Position numbers and translations under genes: made by a program | Shown: in pieces, positions 47,373 to 56,429 of the stretch | How the letters are laid out: every line of letters starts with the position of its first letter | How positions within the stretch are numbered: position 1 is the first letter of the stretch | Notes under the pieces: generated by a model | Database searches by the model: none | What the model saw: only the letters and a program-made list of their open reading frames with translations | Told to the model about the DNA's origin: nothing | DNA from: Bradyrhizobium tropiciagri | GTDB taxonomy: Bacteria; Pseudomonadota; Alphaproteobacteria; Rhizobiales; Xanthobacteraceae | DNA: 64,000 nt | NCBI RefSeq assembly: GCF_018130545.1 | Contig: NZ_JAFCKF010000002.1 | Location: forward strand, 620,001-684,000 | Reading direction: 5' to 3'

Positions 47373-47402
47373 CAAAAAAGGGCCCGCGCTGGCGCGGGCC
47401 CT
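47373..47402 (-). terminator. intrinsic terminator of the DUF3597 gene
   Basis: AGGGCCCGCGC, loop, GCGCGGGCCCT on the minus strand, then TTTTTTG. It lies about 26 bases beyond the DUF3597 stop. Confidence 0.85.
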
Positions 47403-47427
47403 GGCCGTGTGCGGGACGATCGCCCGA

Positions 47428-47841
47428 TCAGTGCTTGATATCCGGGGGCAGCACGCCGCCATTCGCCGCAAGCTTGGTCATCACCTGCTTGTGCAGCCAG
47501 ATGTTCATGCTGGCCGAATCGTTGGTGTCGCCGGTGTAGCCGAGCTCCTTGGCGAGCTCCTTGCGGGCCGACAGGCTGGAGTCGATGTCGAGCGCCTTCA
47601 TCAGGTCGACGATCGAGGTGCGCCATTCGAGCTTCTCGCCCTTCGCGGCCACCGCCTTGTCGAGAATGGGAGCGACGTCGACCGACTGCGCCGGCGCCGC
47701 ACCGGCGGGCACCGCTGCGGGAGACGGCGATGCACTGCCGGATCCACCGGCGGGAGCTGCGCTGGTCGCCGTTCCGCCGGCGGGCGCGGCGCTGGCGCTG
47801 CTGCCGAAGATCGCGCCCATGATTTTTCCGAAAATGCTCAT
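47428..47841 (-). CDS. DUF3597 protein
   Basis: 137 residues from the ATG at 47841. The family's opening SIFGKIMGAIFGSSASAAPA is followed by an Ala/Pro/Gly-rich linker (residues 15-50) and a conserved helical domain (VAPILDKAVAAKGEKLEW then RTSIVDLMKALDIDSSLSAR, KELGYTGDTNDSASMNIWLH). The role is unknown; some homologues lie near peptidoglycan-binding domains. A strong terminator follows. Confidence 0.88.
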   Translation of the reverse strand: MSIFGKIMGAIFGSSASAAPAGGTATSAAPAGGSGSASPSPAAVPAGAAPAQSVDVAPILDKAVAAKGEKLEWRTSIVDLMKALDIDSSLSARKELAKELGYTGDTNDSASMNIWLHKQVMTKLAANGGVLPPDIKH

Positions 47842-48130
47842 CGTTCGCTCCCAAGAGAGTTGAGATGTGATGGCCACGCGGCAATGCGCCGGCTGACCGA
47901 GGTCGCAGTTCAAGTGTATCGCCCCCTCAATAGCTTGCCAATGCGACATTCACTTAAGCGTGAGTGCTTTTGCCGCGGTTTGGGAGTACCCTCACTGCAC
48001 AGTTCGCGACACGGCCAGTTCCCTGCTTTGTCATTCGCGTCTGGCTTGCTCGTGATCGCTTCGAGAGGCGGTAGGTTTGTGCCCGTGTGCCGGGCGCAGA
48101 ATGCGACCGCCCCAGAGGGAGACAACGACC

Positions 48131-49042
48131 ATGGCCACACCATACCAAGGCAATGTCACATCGATGACGCAGGGCGGACAAGGTACCGCGTCTGCGCCGA
48201 TCATCCGCACCATCGGCCTGTCCGATTTGCATCATGCGCTGCGTCTCGGCTGGGAAGACTTCAAGGCGGTGCCAAGCCACGCCATCATCCTGTGCCTGAT
48301 CTATCCGGTGCTCGGCATCGTGCTTGCGCGCACCGTGCACGGCTATTCCGTGTTGCCCCTGCTGTTTCCGTTGGCCGCGGGCTTCGCCCTGCTCGGCCCG
48401 TTTGCCGCTATCGGCCTCTACGAGATGAGCCGCCGGCGTGAGGACGGCGGGGAAGCATCCGCATGGGACGCCATTCAGGTATTCCGCTCGCCGTCGTTCG
48501 GCGCGATGCTTGGGGTCGGAACGCTGCTGTTCGCGCTGTTCGTGACCTGGATCGCGACCGCGCAGGCGATCTACACCGCCGTGTTCGGCTATGCGATTGC
48601 AGCCGACATACCCGATTTTGCCGGGCGCGTGCTGGCCACCCCGCAAGGCTGGTGGCTGATCGTGGTCGGCTGCAGCGTCGGCTTCCTGTTCGCGCTCGTC
48701 GCACTCTGCATCAGCGTGGTCGCCTTCCCCATGATGCTCGACCGCCACGCAAGCGCCGGCGAAGCCATGGTGACGTCGATGCGCGCCGTCGCACAGAACC
48801 CGGTGCCGATGGCGGCCTGGGGCCTGATCGTCGCGGTGCTGCTGGTCTTGGGGACGATCCCGTTCTTCCTCGGGCTCGCCGTGGTTATCCCCCTGCTCGG
48901 CCACGCCACCTGGCATCTCTATCGCGAGGTCATCGTCAAGGATCCGAATGCACGGCCGGTGATCCCCGAGCCGCGCGAACGCAAGCCCGCCGCGGACTTC
49001 CCGGCCAATTTGTTTCCATGGCGGCGCAGTGACCACGGATAG
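48131..49042 (+). CDS. DUF2189 membrane protein
   Basis: 303 residues. Six membrane spans; the family pattern is IRTIGLSDLHHALRLGWEDF near residue 25 and GPFAAIGLYEMSRRREDG after the second span. DUF2189 proteins are alphaproteobacterial inner-membrane proteins of unknown function. I chose the ATG at 48131; upstream codons match another frame. A strong hairpin terminator follows. Between this gene and the DUF3597 gene lies a divergent 290-base intergenic region. Confidence 0.88.
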   Translation: MATPYQGNVTSMTQGGQGTASAPIIRTIGLSDLHHALRLGWEDFKAVPSHAIILCLIYPVLGIVLARTVHGYSVLPLLFPLAAGFALLGPFAAIGLYEMSRRREDGGEASAWDAIQVFRSPSFGAMLGVGTLLFALFVTWIATAQAIYTAVFGYAIAADIPDFAGRVLATPQGWWLIVVGCSVGFLFALVALCISVVAFPMMLDRHASAGEAMVTSMRAVAQNPVPMAAWGLIVAVLLVLGTIPFFLGLAVVIPLLGHATWHLYREVIVKDPNARPVIPEPRERKPAADFPANLFPWRRSDHG

Positions 49043-49076
49043 CGCCAGCTAGACCCGACCTCGTAAACGCCAAAGC

Positions 49077-49110
49077 AACCGCCGGCCGATATGTTCGGTC
49101 GGCGGTTTGT
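49077..49110 (+). terminator. intrinsic terminator of the DUF2189 gene
   Basis: A 13-base stem (49077-49089 with 49095-49107, one G-U pair) and a five-base loop, then TGT. It lies 35 bases after the stop. The T-run is short, so strength is moderate. Confidence 0.6.
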
Positions 49111-49272
49111 CGTACCTGGCCGTCAAAAGGATGTGAAATTGGCGTGGCATTTGCAGCAAGAGCTGAAAAGATGGCTCGATCACGAGCCTTGTTTTGGCCG
49201 CTGTTGCCCCGAACATACGCGCCGGGTTTCGCGACCAATCCATGACATCGCAGACTCCGGAGTGAATTGCCT

Positions 49273-50088
49273 ATGACCTCTCGCTTTCCCTTCCGCGCCC
49301 TCGCCGTCGGCGCGTGGCTTGTGACCTCGACCGCGTCGGCGTTCGCCGCGCAATGCGGCACGGGCACGTTCGAATCCTGGCTCGACGATTTCAAGAAAGA
49401 GGCTGCGGCCAAGGGGATTTCACAGAACGCGATCCAGGCGGGGCTCAACGGTGTCACCCAGGACAAGGCGATCCTGGCGCGCGACCATTCGCAGCAGGTG
49501 TTCAGCCAGACCTTCGAGCAGTTCTCCGGCCGCATGGTGCCGCCGCGGCTCAATCGCGGCTCCGACATGATGAAGCGCTACGGCTCGGTGCTGTCGCGGA
49601 TCGAGGAGGCCTACGGCGTGCCCGGCGAAATCCTGGTCGCGATCTGGGGGCTTGAGACCGATTTCGGCGTCAACACCGGCAAGTTTCCGACCGTGCGCTC
49701 GCTGGCGACGCTGGCCTATGACTGCCGCCGCTCCGACATGTTCAAGGCCGAGCTGATGGACGCGCTGCGTATCGTCGAGCGCGGCGACCTTGCGCCGCAG
49801 GACATGCGCGGCGCCTGGGCCGGCGAGCTCGGCCAGACCCAGTTCATGCCGTCGTCCTACATCAAGTTCGCGGTCGACTTCGACGGCAACGGCAAGCGCG
49901 ACCTGCTGCACAACGTGCCCGACGTGCTGGCCTCGACGGCGAACTTCCTAAAGAGCTACGGCTGGAAGCCGGGCAAAGGCTGGGAGCCCGGCAGCGAGAA
50001 TTTTGCCGTGATCCAGCAGTGGAACAAGAGCGAGGTCTACGCCAAGACGATCGGCTACTTCGCCACCCAGCTTGCGAAGGCGCCATAA
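49273..50088 (+). CDS. MltB-type lytic murein transglycosylase
   Basis: 271 residues from the ATG at 49273; an in-frame TTG at 49267 is also possible. Signal peptide 1-23 (LAVGAWLVTSTASAFAA). The SLT_2 domain carries the catalytic glutamate in WGLETDFGVNTGKF and the motifs RGAWAGELGQTQFMPSSY and DVLASTANFLKSYGW. It cleaves peptidoglycan between MurNAc and GlcNAc with an anhydro product in the periplasm. It has no PG-binding domain, so it is the short exported form. Confidence 0.92.
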   Translation: MTSRFPFRALAVGAWLVTSTASAFAAQCGTGTFESWLDDFKKEAAAKGISQNAIQAGLNGVTQDKAILARDHSQQVFSQTFEQFSGRMVPPRLNRGSDMMKRYGSVLSRIEEAYGVPGEILVAIWGLETDFGVNTGKFPTVRSLATLAYDCRRSDMFKAELMDALRIVERGDLAPQDMRGAWAGELGQTQFMPSSYIKFAVDFDGNGKRDLLHNVPDVLASTANFLKSYGWKPGKGWEPGSENFAVIQQWNKSEVYAKTIGYFATQLAKAP

Positions 50089-50201
50089 GGTAACGTCAAA
50101 GGATTTACTTCGCCGTCGAAGCGTTTGTCGTCCTCGTTCATCTGGCCAGCGACTAACGTCGCGCGCGCGATGGGGATGGGTATTGCGGTTGCAGCGCGTG
50201 G

Positions 50202-50630
50202 TCAGAACGATGCGCAAGTGGTCGAGAGCGTGAGGCCAACCGACTGTTGATGAAAGCGCTGCCTGTATGCGGCGCCGATCTGGGTCAAGCGTGACAAGGT
50301 CTCCGGGGTCTCGGCAGCGATGATGCGCACGACAAAGGACGGCTCGCGCGTGATGCGGCCCGTATCCGGGTCGCGCCACTGGCCGGAAGCCCTCAGCTGG
50401 GTCAATCCATCTGGAAAGCGCGGTGTCACCTCCTTCAGAAGGAAATCCGACCACTGGGCGTCCGATACGCGGCCATGTCCGGCGATACGACGTCCAAACA
50501 GCAGTTCGGCCTGCATCATCGACTTGCCATTGATCAGCTGGCAGGACGTTGCTGCGCCTTCGGCGGTGGAGGTGTTAGTTCCCGCAACGAGGACAAGCCA
50601 CGCCGCTGCGGCTTGGATCAGTGCGCGCAT
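50202..50630 (-). CDS. exported DUF3574 protein
   Basis: 142 residues. Signal peptide 1-23 (LIQAAAAWLVLVAGTNTSTAE). The mature part follows the DUF3574 pattern: MMQAELLFGRRIAGHGRVSD, FLLKEVTPRFPDGLTQLRAS, GQWRDPDTGRITREPS, VVRIIAAETPETLSRLTQIG and AYRQRFHQQSVGL. Two Cys (29 and near the C-terminus) may pair. Some homologues are in lipoprotein form; this is soluble. Role unknown. Confidence 0.85.
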   Translation of the reverse strand: MRALIQAAAAWLVLVAGTNTSTAEGAATSCQLINGKSMMQAELLFGRRIAGHGRVSDAQWSDFLLKEVTPRFPDGLTQLRASGQWRDPDTGRITREPSFVVRIIAAETPETLSRLTQIGAAYRQRFHQQSVGLTLSTTCASF

Positions 50631-50913
50631 GACGCGACATCAACAGGCAAAAGCAGCGCTACTATCACCCCTTAATCCTTCTGCGAGCGGTCCAATCTTG
50701 CGCGACAGGCTTTAGTGACTTGCCCGCCTGCCGGCTTGGACAGGCGCGACAACGCATTGGACGAAAACGACCCTGGCAGGTCGGTATCCCAATCTGTATA
50801 CGCTTCGGCCTAGAGGCCCTGCCTCGCGTGCGATTGTTGCCGCGGAATCGGTCGTCTCGGTGAACCAAACGCGTCCATTCGGCGACACCTGTTGCGACAG
50901 CCTGAGTTTCCCG

Positions 50914-51891
50914 ATGACCTCGACGGCCAACGACGTTGCACTTTCCCGGTTTTCCCTGGAAGATTTTGCCGAGCAGGACCGTATGGCCGCGTGGCGTGAT
51001 CTGTACGGCCGGCTGGTGCTGAAGGCCGACCTCGCGCCACTACCGGATCATTCCTTGCATGCGGACGTAACCGTGCGGATGCTGCCCGGGCTGTCCATCA
51101 CGTCGGCCAGCATGTCGGCGTTTCGCTACGAGCGGGGTGCCGAACAGTTGGCGGATGGCAACGACGGGCTTGTCCTGGTGATGGGATCGCACGATGCCAT
51201 GATGGTGCAGCGTGGAAGCGAGGTCGCGTGGAGCGCCGGCGACGCGCTGTTGGTCAGCTCGGCGGATCCGGTCGCGATGGTCTGCCCCGCCCCGGCGAAG
51301 ATTCTCTGCCTTCACATGCCACGGTCGGCGCTGGAGCCGCTGGTGAGCAGCGTCGATTCCTCCGTGATGCAGCCTATTGCGCGCTCCACCGAAGCGCTGA
51401 AATTGTTGGTGAGCTATGTTGGGGCGCTGCAGGATGATTATGCGCTTGCCACGCCTCAGCTACGGCACCACGTGGCCTCGCACGTGCACGATCTGATCGC
51501 TGTGGCGCTCGGCGCAACGAGAGATGCCGCGGCTCTTGCCGATGGGCGGGGCGTCCGCGCAGCGCGGCTGCGTGCCATCAAAGCCGATATCATCGACCAT
51601 CTCAATCACGGCAGTCTCACGGTTGCGGCCGTAGCGCGTCGGCACGCCGTCACGCCGCGCCAAGTGCAACGGATGTTTGAAGACGACGGGACCACATTCT
51701 CACAGTTCGTGCTTGGGCGCCGTCTCGCACGAGCACATCGGTTGCTCGTCAATCCGCGCTATGCCGATCGGCCCGTGAGCGCGGTCGCCTTCGAGGTTGG
51801 TTTCGGCGACGTGTCGTATTTCAACCGCACCTTTCGCCGGCAATACGGAGCGCCGCCCTCGGACGTGCGTGAAGCGGCGCGCAGGGTGTGA
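50914..51891 (+). CDS. AraC-family transcriptional regulator
   Basis: 325 residues. The N-terminal 180 residues fit the AraC_binding_2 type ligand domain (FSLEDFAEQDRMAAWRDLYG; CPAPAKILCLHMPRSALEPL). The C-terminal double helix-turn-helix (about 225-320) reads GSLTVAAVARRHAVTPRQVQ, then AVAFEVGFGDVSYFNRTFRR, the classic AraC motif. It probably activates an unlinked or nearby operon in response to a small ligand. I chose the ATG at 50914; a GTG at 50860 is in frame. No divergent target gene with a fitting product is adjacent except the DUF3574 gene. Confidence 0.9.
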   Translation: MTSTANDVALSRFSLEDFAEQDRMAAWRDLYGRLVLKADLAPLPDHSLHADVTVRMLPGLSITSASMSAFRYERGAEQLADGNDGLVLVMGSHDAMMVQRGSEVAWSAGDALLVSSADPVAMVCPAPAKILCLHMPRSALEPLVSSVDSSVMQPIARSTEALKLLVSYVGALQDDYALATPQLRHHVASHVHDLIAVALGATRDAAALADGRGVRAARLRAIKADIIDHLNHGSLTVAAVARRHAVTPRQVQRMFEDDGTTFSQFVLGRRLARAHRLLVNPRYADRPVSAVAFEVGFGDVSYFNRTFRRQYGAPPSDVREAARRV

Positions 51892-52131
51892 TCATCGACA
51901 CCCCATCCAAAACACTCGCCAGAACACGAGAAGAGCATTCGATCGGGGCGCCCGCGCGGCGCGGGGGCGCCCGCCTGTCGGAATAGGACGATGACATTGA
52001 GCGCTTGTCGCGGGCGAGACACCGCGCCTTTGGCAATCCGCAAGCAACAGGCCGCGTCGGGAAAGCGCTTCAAAGCTTGATTGCGAACAGCTTCCCGATT
52101 CAATCCGAACCGATCACACGCCACCGCAAAT

Positions 52132-52164
52132 CAAAGGGCCGATTGCCCCAGGCAATCGGCCCCT
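52132..52164 (-). terminator. intrinsic terminator of the small exported gene
   Basis: GGGGCCGATTGCC, loop TGGG, GGCAATCGGCCC on the minus strand, then TTTGATTTG. About 20 bases beyond the stop at 52182. Confidence 0.75.
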
Positions 52165-52181
52165 GTCGTCATCATCAAAGC

Positions 52182-52457
52182 TTACTTCGCCATGCTGGCT
52201 TCTGCAGCCCTGCTGAGATGTGCGCCGCAAGCGCCCCACTTGTTGTTCAGCATCGCGTCCTGGGCGAGCGAGACTTCCTTCTCCGCCCCGAATTTGACCT
52301 CATTGTCCGCCATAGCTTCGACGGCGGCTTCGGTCTTGCCGAGGTTTTCACCGCTGCAACCGACGCCCATGTGATGATGGCGATGAGCGGCCTGGGCGGG
52401 CGCGACGGCGAAAGCAACGGCAGCCACAGCGGCTGCTGCGATCAATGTCTTGAACAT
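52182..52457 (-). CDS. small exported His-rich protein
   Basis: 91 residues from the ATG at 52457. Signal peptide 1-23 (FKTLIAAAAVAAVAFAVAPAQA), then AHRHHHMGVGC at the mature start, and a helical remainder (GKTEAAVEAMADNEVKFGAE, AQDAMLNNKWGACGAHLSRA) with two Cys. The His cluster could bind metal. I know the type from Bradyrhizobium but not its role. A terminator follows. Confidence 0.7.
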   Translation of the reverse strand: MFKTLIAAAAVAAVAFAVAPAQAAHRHHHMGVGCSGENLGKTEAAVEAMADNEVKFGAEKEVSLAQDAMLNNKWGACGAHLSRAAEASMAK

Positions 52458-53201
52458 GAGACGTTCCATTTTCTGTTCTTGAACAGAAACCAGCGTGATT
52501 GCGGAATCTGCGCAGCGATTATTCGCTGTTCACGCCACCGTTCAGAATGAACTTCGCGCGATACGAATGTGATAGGCGCTGCGCGCGTATCGCGCATGCG
52601 TTGCATAGTCGTTTGATTACAAGCCAGTAAGGAAGCAGCGCCGCGATAGCTTTGCTGGCTGGTTCACTTCAACCGATATGGACTTCCGATAACCAGCAAC
52701 GCAAACCGCGCGACACGGCGCCCGCGGCGCATTCCTTCCCCGCCCGCAGGATCGAATTACCCACGTCGTCAATGCGACTGATTGACGCGACGCAGTCCGG
52801 GCATCGGCAGCACCAAATAGTGAATTTAAAATCACTTTAATGCCGTGCCCGTGCATGCGAATCACGCATGGAACACGTGGCCGTGATCCTCGCATCTGAA
52901 CGGTGCCGAGGCTTGATTGAGCGGTCTTTAATTACCACATGGATCAGTGCGATCAAACGCGCCAAATTCCGGTAATCACCTGATATTGGGAAGATTTCTA
53001 CACGGTTAGCCACCGCGCCGAAACTTCTGACTACGGGGTGGCTGCGAGAGCGCCGAACGGTTAATCGAAACTTACCGCGGCTATGCGTTTTGAGCTTAGC
53101 TGCATCGCAACATCGGAACTACCGCACTGCACTATATCATCTATATTCACTTCAACGATGAGGCTTTGGAAAAGCTGAATCTGAATTACTAGGAGACTAC
53201 C
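52458..53201. other. long intergenic region before the DUF1127 gene
   Basis: About 740 bases with no convincing gene. It is richer in A+T than the flanks, especially 52790-53190, and ends with a good ribosome site (AGGAG) before 53202. No repeat family seen elsewhere in the window occurs here. It could hold a small RNA or promoter region of DUF1127. Confidence 0.4.
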
Positions 53202-53354
53202 ATGTTGCTCTCGCTCATCCGCATGATCCAGGCTTTCCGGGATTATCAGCGCAATGTCAGCGAACTGTCCCAGCTCAGCGATCGCGAACTGGCCGATATC
53301 GGCCTCGACCGCTCGGACATTCCGCGCGTTGCCGCCGGTACCTACAACGGCTAA
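53202..53354 (+). CDS. DUF1127 protein
   Basis: 50 residues: MLLSLIRMIQAFRDYQRNVS, then ELSQLSDRELADIGLDRSDI and a short tail. This is a DUF1127 member, the short Arg-rich proteins of alphaproteobacteria linked in other species to RNA and phosphate or carbon physiology. AGGAG stands 5-9 bases before the ATG at 53202. A hairpin at 53382-53406 follows. Confidence 0.85.
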   Translation: MLLSLIRMIQAFRDYQRNVSELSQLSDRELADIGLDRSDIPRVAAGTYNG

Positions 53355-53381
53355 TCGGCCGCAAGCCATCTGCTGACGGAT

Positions 53382-53406
53382 AACGCCCGCTTCCACAGCG
53401 GGCGTT
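53382..53406 (+). terminator. hairpin after the DUF1127 gene
   Basis: AACGCCCGC, loop TTCCACA, GCGGGCGTT. No T-run follows, so termination is only probable. Confidence 0.5.
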
Positions 53407-53434
53407 GTCGTGTCTGGGGCGCTCTTCCCAACGC

Positions 53435-53472
53435 GCACCGGTATCCACTTCGCTTCAAAGCACTTTTGGCGG
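53435..53472. repeat. diverged copy of the ACCGGT-CACTTCGCT repeat
   Basis: GCACCGGTATCCACTTCGCT then TCAAAGCACTTTTGGCGG resembles the reverse complement of part of the 27936-28035 element. It precedes trmFO. Confidence 0.5.
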
Positions 53473-53513
53473 TTTCAGATGCATATGGTCTCGAAACGCG
53501 CTAACGCTGCGCG

Positions 53514-54947
53514 ATGACACCGCATCAATCCTCTTCCCAACCCGTGCACATCGTGGGCGCGGGGCTCGCCGGCTCGGAAGCCGCCTGGCAGGTCGCCAAT
53601 GCCGGCGTCCGCGCCGTCCTGCACGAAATGCGCCCGCAACGGATGACCGAAGCGCACCGCACCGATGGCTGCGCCGAACTGGTCTGCTCGAACTCGTTCC
53701 GCTCCGACGACGTCGCCAACAATGCCGTGGGGCTGCTGCACGCCGAGATGCGGCGGCTGGGCTCGCTGATCATGCGCTCGGCCGATGCCAACCAGGTGCC
53801 CGCCGGCGGCGCGCTGGCGGTCGATCGCGACGGTTTTTCCACGGCCGTCACCAAGGCGCTCAACGAGCATCCGCTGATCGAGATCAGCCGCGAGGAAGTC
53901 GCAGGGCTGCCGCCGGCCGACTGGAGCAACGTCATCGTCGCGACCGGCCCCCTCACCTCGGCACCGCTCGCCGACGCCATCAGGCAGCTGACCGACGAGA
54001 GCGCGCTGGCGTTCTTCGACGCGATTGCGCCGATCGTGCACAAGGAATCCATCGATATGTCGGTGGCCTGGTTCCAGTCGCGCTACGACAAGGTCGGCCC
54101 CGGCGGCACCGGCGCCGACTACATCAACTGCCCGATGACCAAGGATCAGTATGATGCCTTCGTCACGGCGCTGCTCGATGGCGAGAAGGTCGACTTCAAG
54201 GATTGGGAGACCAACACGCCCTATTTCGACGGCTGCCTGCCGGTCGAGGTGATGGCCGAGCGCGGCCACGAGACGCTCCGCCACGGGCCGATGAAGCCGG
54301 TCGGACTGACCAACCCGCACAATCCGACGGTGAAGCCCTATGCGATCGTCCAGCTGCGGCAGGACAACAAGCTCGGCACGCTCTACAATATCGTCGGCTT
54401 CCAGACCAAGCTGAAGCACGGCGCACAGCAGCGCGTCTTCCGCACCATCCCGGGCCTCGAGAATGCGGAGTTCGCCCGCCTCGGCGGCCTGCATCGCAAC
54501 ACCTTCCTGAATTCGCCAAAGCTGCTCGACGCCCAACTGCGGCTGCGCGCGCAGCCGCGGCTGCGCTTCGCCGGCCAGATGACCGGCTGCGAAGGCTATG
54601 TCGAGTCGGCCAGCGTCGGCTTGATCGCCGGCCTCTATGCCGCCGCCGACATCCGCGGCGCCGCGCTGCCGACGCCGCCGGCCACCACCGCGCTCGGCGC
54701 GCTGCTCGGCCACATCACCGGCGGCCACATCGAAACGATCGACGCCGGTTCGCGCTCGTTCCAGCCGATGAACATCAATTTCGGTCTGTTCCCGCCGCTG
54801 GCCAGCCCTCCGACCAAGAAGCCGGACGGTTCGCGGCTGCGCGGCAATGAGAAGACCGTCGCCAAGAAGCAGGCGATGAGCGCGCGGGCGCTCGCCGACC
54901 TCGATCACTGGATCGCAGAGCATCTGCGCGTTGCGGCAGCGGCCTGA
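53514..54947 (+). CDS. trmFO: tRNA (uracil-54-C5) methyltransferase, folate-dependent
   Basis: 477 residues. TrmFO methylates U54 in the T loop using methylenetetrahydrofolate and FADH2. The FAD motif [18 protein letters not shown] is at residues 11-28. Family blocks include [56 protein letters not shown] and [20 protein letters not shown], with the C-terminal [11 protein letters not shown]. The length suits alphaproteobacterial members. Five bases after its stop begins the kinase/ANL fusion gene on the same strand. Confidence 0.95.
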   Translation: MTPHQSSSQPVHIVGAGLAGSEAAWQVANAGVRAVLHEMRPQRMTEAHRTDGCAELVCSNSFRSDDVANNAVGLLHAEMRRLGSLIMRSADANQVPAGGALAVDRDGFSTAVTKALNEHPLIEISREEVAGLPPADWSNVIVATGPLTSAPLADAIRQLTDESALAFFDAIAPIVHKESIDMSVAWFQSRYDKVGPGGTGADYINCPMTKDQYDAFVTALLDGEKVDFKDWETNTPYFDGCLPVEVMAERGHETLRHGPMKPVGLTNPHNPTVKPYAIVQLRQDNKLGTLYNIVGFQTKLKHGAQQRVFRTIPGLENAEFARLGGLHRNTFLNSPKLLDAQLRLRAQPRLRFAGQMTGCEGYVESASVGLIAGLYAAADIRGAALPTPPATTALGALLGHITGGHIETIDAGSRSFQPMNINFGLFPPLASPPTKKPDGSRLRGNEKTVAKKQAMSARALADLDHWIAEHLRVAAAA

Positions 54948-54952
54948 CCATC

Positions 54953-56056
54953 ATGAGCTTGCCGAAAGACGACGACGCCACCCTGTCGGCGCGATGGAGC
55001 CAGGGCGTGCTGCTCAAGCGCGACGTGTTCTCGACCGTCGAGCGCGGCCGCTTCCGCACCGATGACGGCGAGGTCGACGGCGTGCTGCGCCGGCTCGATC
55101 AGGTGCCGTTCTGGTCATTTGGCGTAGCACTGCATCTGTTCTCGCGCGAACGCCGCGCGCTGACCCTGGCACGCGACCTCGACGTCGGACCAAAGCTGCT
55201 GTGGGCCGGCCGGCGTGCGCTGGTGCGCGGCTTCATAGACGGCGCGGCGCTGCATCTGGCGAAGCCGCATGGCGACGTCGCCTACTTCCGCTCCGCCAAG
55301 CAAGCCTTGCGCAAACTGCATCGCGCGGGCATCTGCCACAACGATCTGGCCAAGGAGCAGAACTGGCTGGTCGGCCGCGATGGCCGTGCCTATCTCACCG
55401 ACTTCCAGCTCGCCGCCTGCTTCAAGACCCGCAGCCGGCTGTTCCGCATCGCAGCCTACGAGGATCTGCGGCATCTGTTGAAGCACAAGCGCAGCTACGC
55501 GCCGGAGGCGTTGACGCCAAGGGAGCGCAAGGTGCTGGCCAAGAAGTCCGCGGTCGCCAGCGTCTGGCTCAAGACGGGCAAGAAGGTCTATCAGGCGATC
55601 ACGCGCGGCATCTTCAATTTCACCGACCGCGAGGGTGGCGGCCGCCGGTTGGTCAACGATGCCCCGGTGCTGGTCGATCTGATCCGCAGGAATCCCGAGG
55701 TGCGCGACACCGCGATCGTCGCCTTTGCAGATCGGCGCGTCGGCGTCGGGCTTTACGCCTTCGTCGAGGCCGACCAGTCCGCGCTGGAAAAGACGCTGCG
55801 CAACGAGCTTGCATCCGCCAAGGGCGTCAAGCCACCCGAACACATCCAGATCGTGCACGCTTTGCCGCGCGATGCGGCCGGCAAGCCGCGCACCGAAATC
55901 CTGCAGCTCGTCGCCATGAATCAGGTCGACCTGATCGAGCCGCTGATGCGCAGCGACGCCGATCGCGAGTTCCTCAAGGACATCCTCGAGCAACGCAAGA
56001 ATCTGCGTGATCGCTTCAATTTTGAAGTGGCCGAGATGGATCGCCCCGCGCGCTAA
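54953..56056 (+). CDS. kinase-fold protein fused to an ANL C-terminal domain
   Basis: 367 residues. The first 230 form a lipopolysaccharide-kinase/RIO-like domain: the catalytic loop is CHNDLAKEQNWLV (His129, Asp131, Asn137) and the metal loop TDFQLA (Asp150, Gln152 for Gly). The usual beta-3 lysine is not clear (VLRRL). Residues 250-335 resemble the C-terminal subdomain of AMP-dependent ligases: DTAIVAFADRRVGVGLYAFV, then HIQIVHALPRDAAGKPRTEI, with Lys311 where the A10 lysine sits. There is no large ANL domain. The gene follows trmFO by five bases. Whether it phosphorylates, adenylates or only binds is unknown. Confidence 0.75.
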   Translation: MSLPKDDDATLSARWSQGVLLKRDVFSTVERGRFRTDDGEVDGVLRRLDQVPFWSFGVALHLFSRERRALTLARDLDVGPKLLWAGRRALVRGFIDGAALHLAKPHGDVAYFRSAKQALRKLHRAGICHNDLAKEQNWLVGRDGRAYLTDFQLAACFKTRSRLFRIAAYEDLRHLLKHKRSYAPEALTPRERKVLAKKSAVASVWLKTGKKVYQAITRGIFNFTDREGGGRRLVNDAPVLVDLIRRNPEVRDTAIVAFADRRVGVGLYAFVEADQSALEKTLRNELASAKGVKPPEHIQIVHALPRDAAGKPRTEILQLVAMNQVDLIEPLMRSDADREFLKDILEQRKNLRDRFNFEVAEMDRPAR

Positions 56057-56147
56057 CGCGCCCGCAGTTCGCGGCGCACGGCCCTCGACAAACACGGCAC
56101 GAAGCCCCACTCTTTGCGAGGGCTAGCGCGCTCAAGGGACAGATTTA

Positions 56148-56429
56148 ATGCCACTCACCCGTGGCCGTATCGGGGGATATGATTCCGAACGTCTGGCGTT
56201 CGGATTCACCATGATGAACGGCGATCAGGAAATCGAATGCCAGATCAGCGACGCCGCGATGGACGAGCTGGCCGGCACGCGTGGAACCGCGAGCATGGCG
56301 CGGCAGGCGCAATTCGTCGCGTTGCGCGACGCGGTCGAGCAGATCGCATCCGACATCTATGACAGCAGCCCTTTAAGAGGTGCGACGATCCGGATCTTCA
56401 CCAAGCACATCGCGAGAGAACAGAGCTAG
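56148..56429 (+). CDS. DUF1488 protein
   Basis: 93 residues. RIGGYDSERLAFGFTMMNGD and CQISDAAMDELAGTRGTA, then SDIYDSSPLRGATIRIFTKH, fit DUF1488, a small alphaproteobacterial protein family of unknown role. Its stop overlaps by four bases the end of the convergent NDUFAF6-like gene. Confidence 0.82.
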   Translation: MPLTRGRIGGYDSERLAFGFTMMNGDQEIECQISDAAMDELAGTRGTASMARQAQFVALRDAVEQIASDIYDSSPLRGATIRIFTKHIAREQS

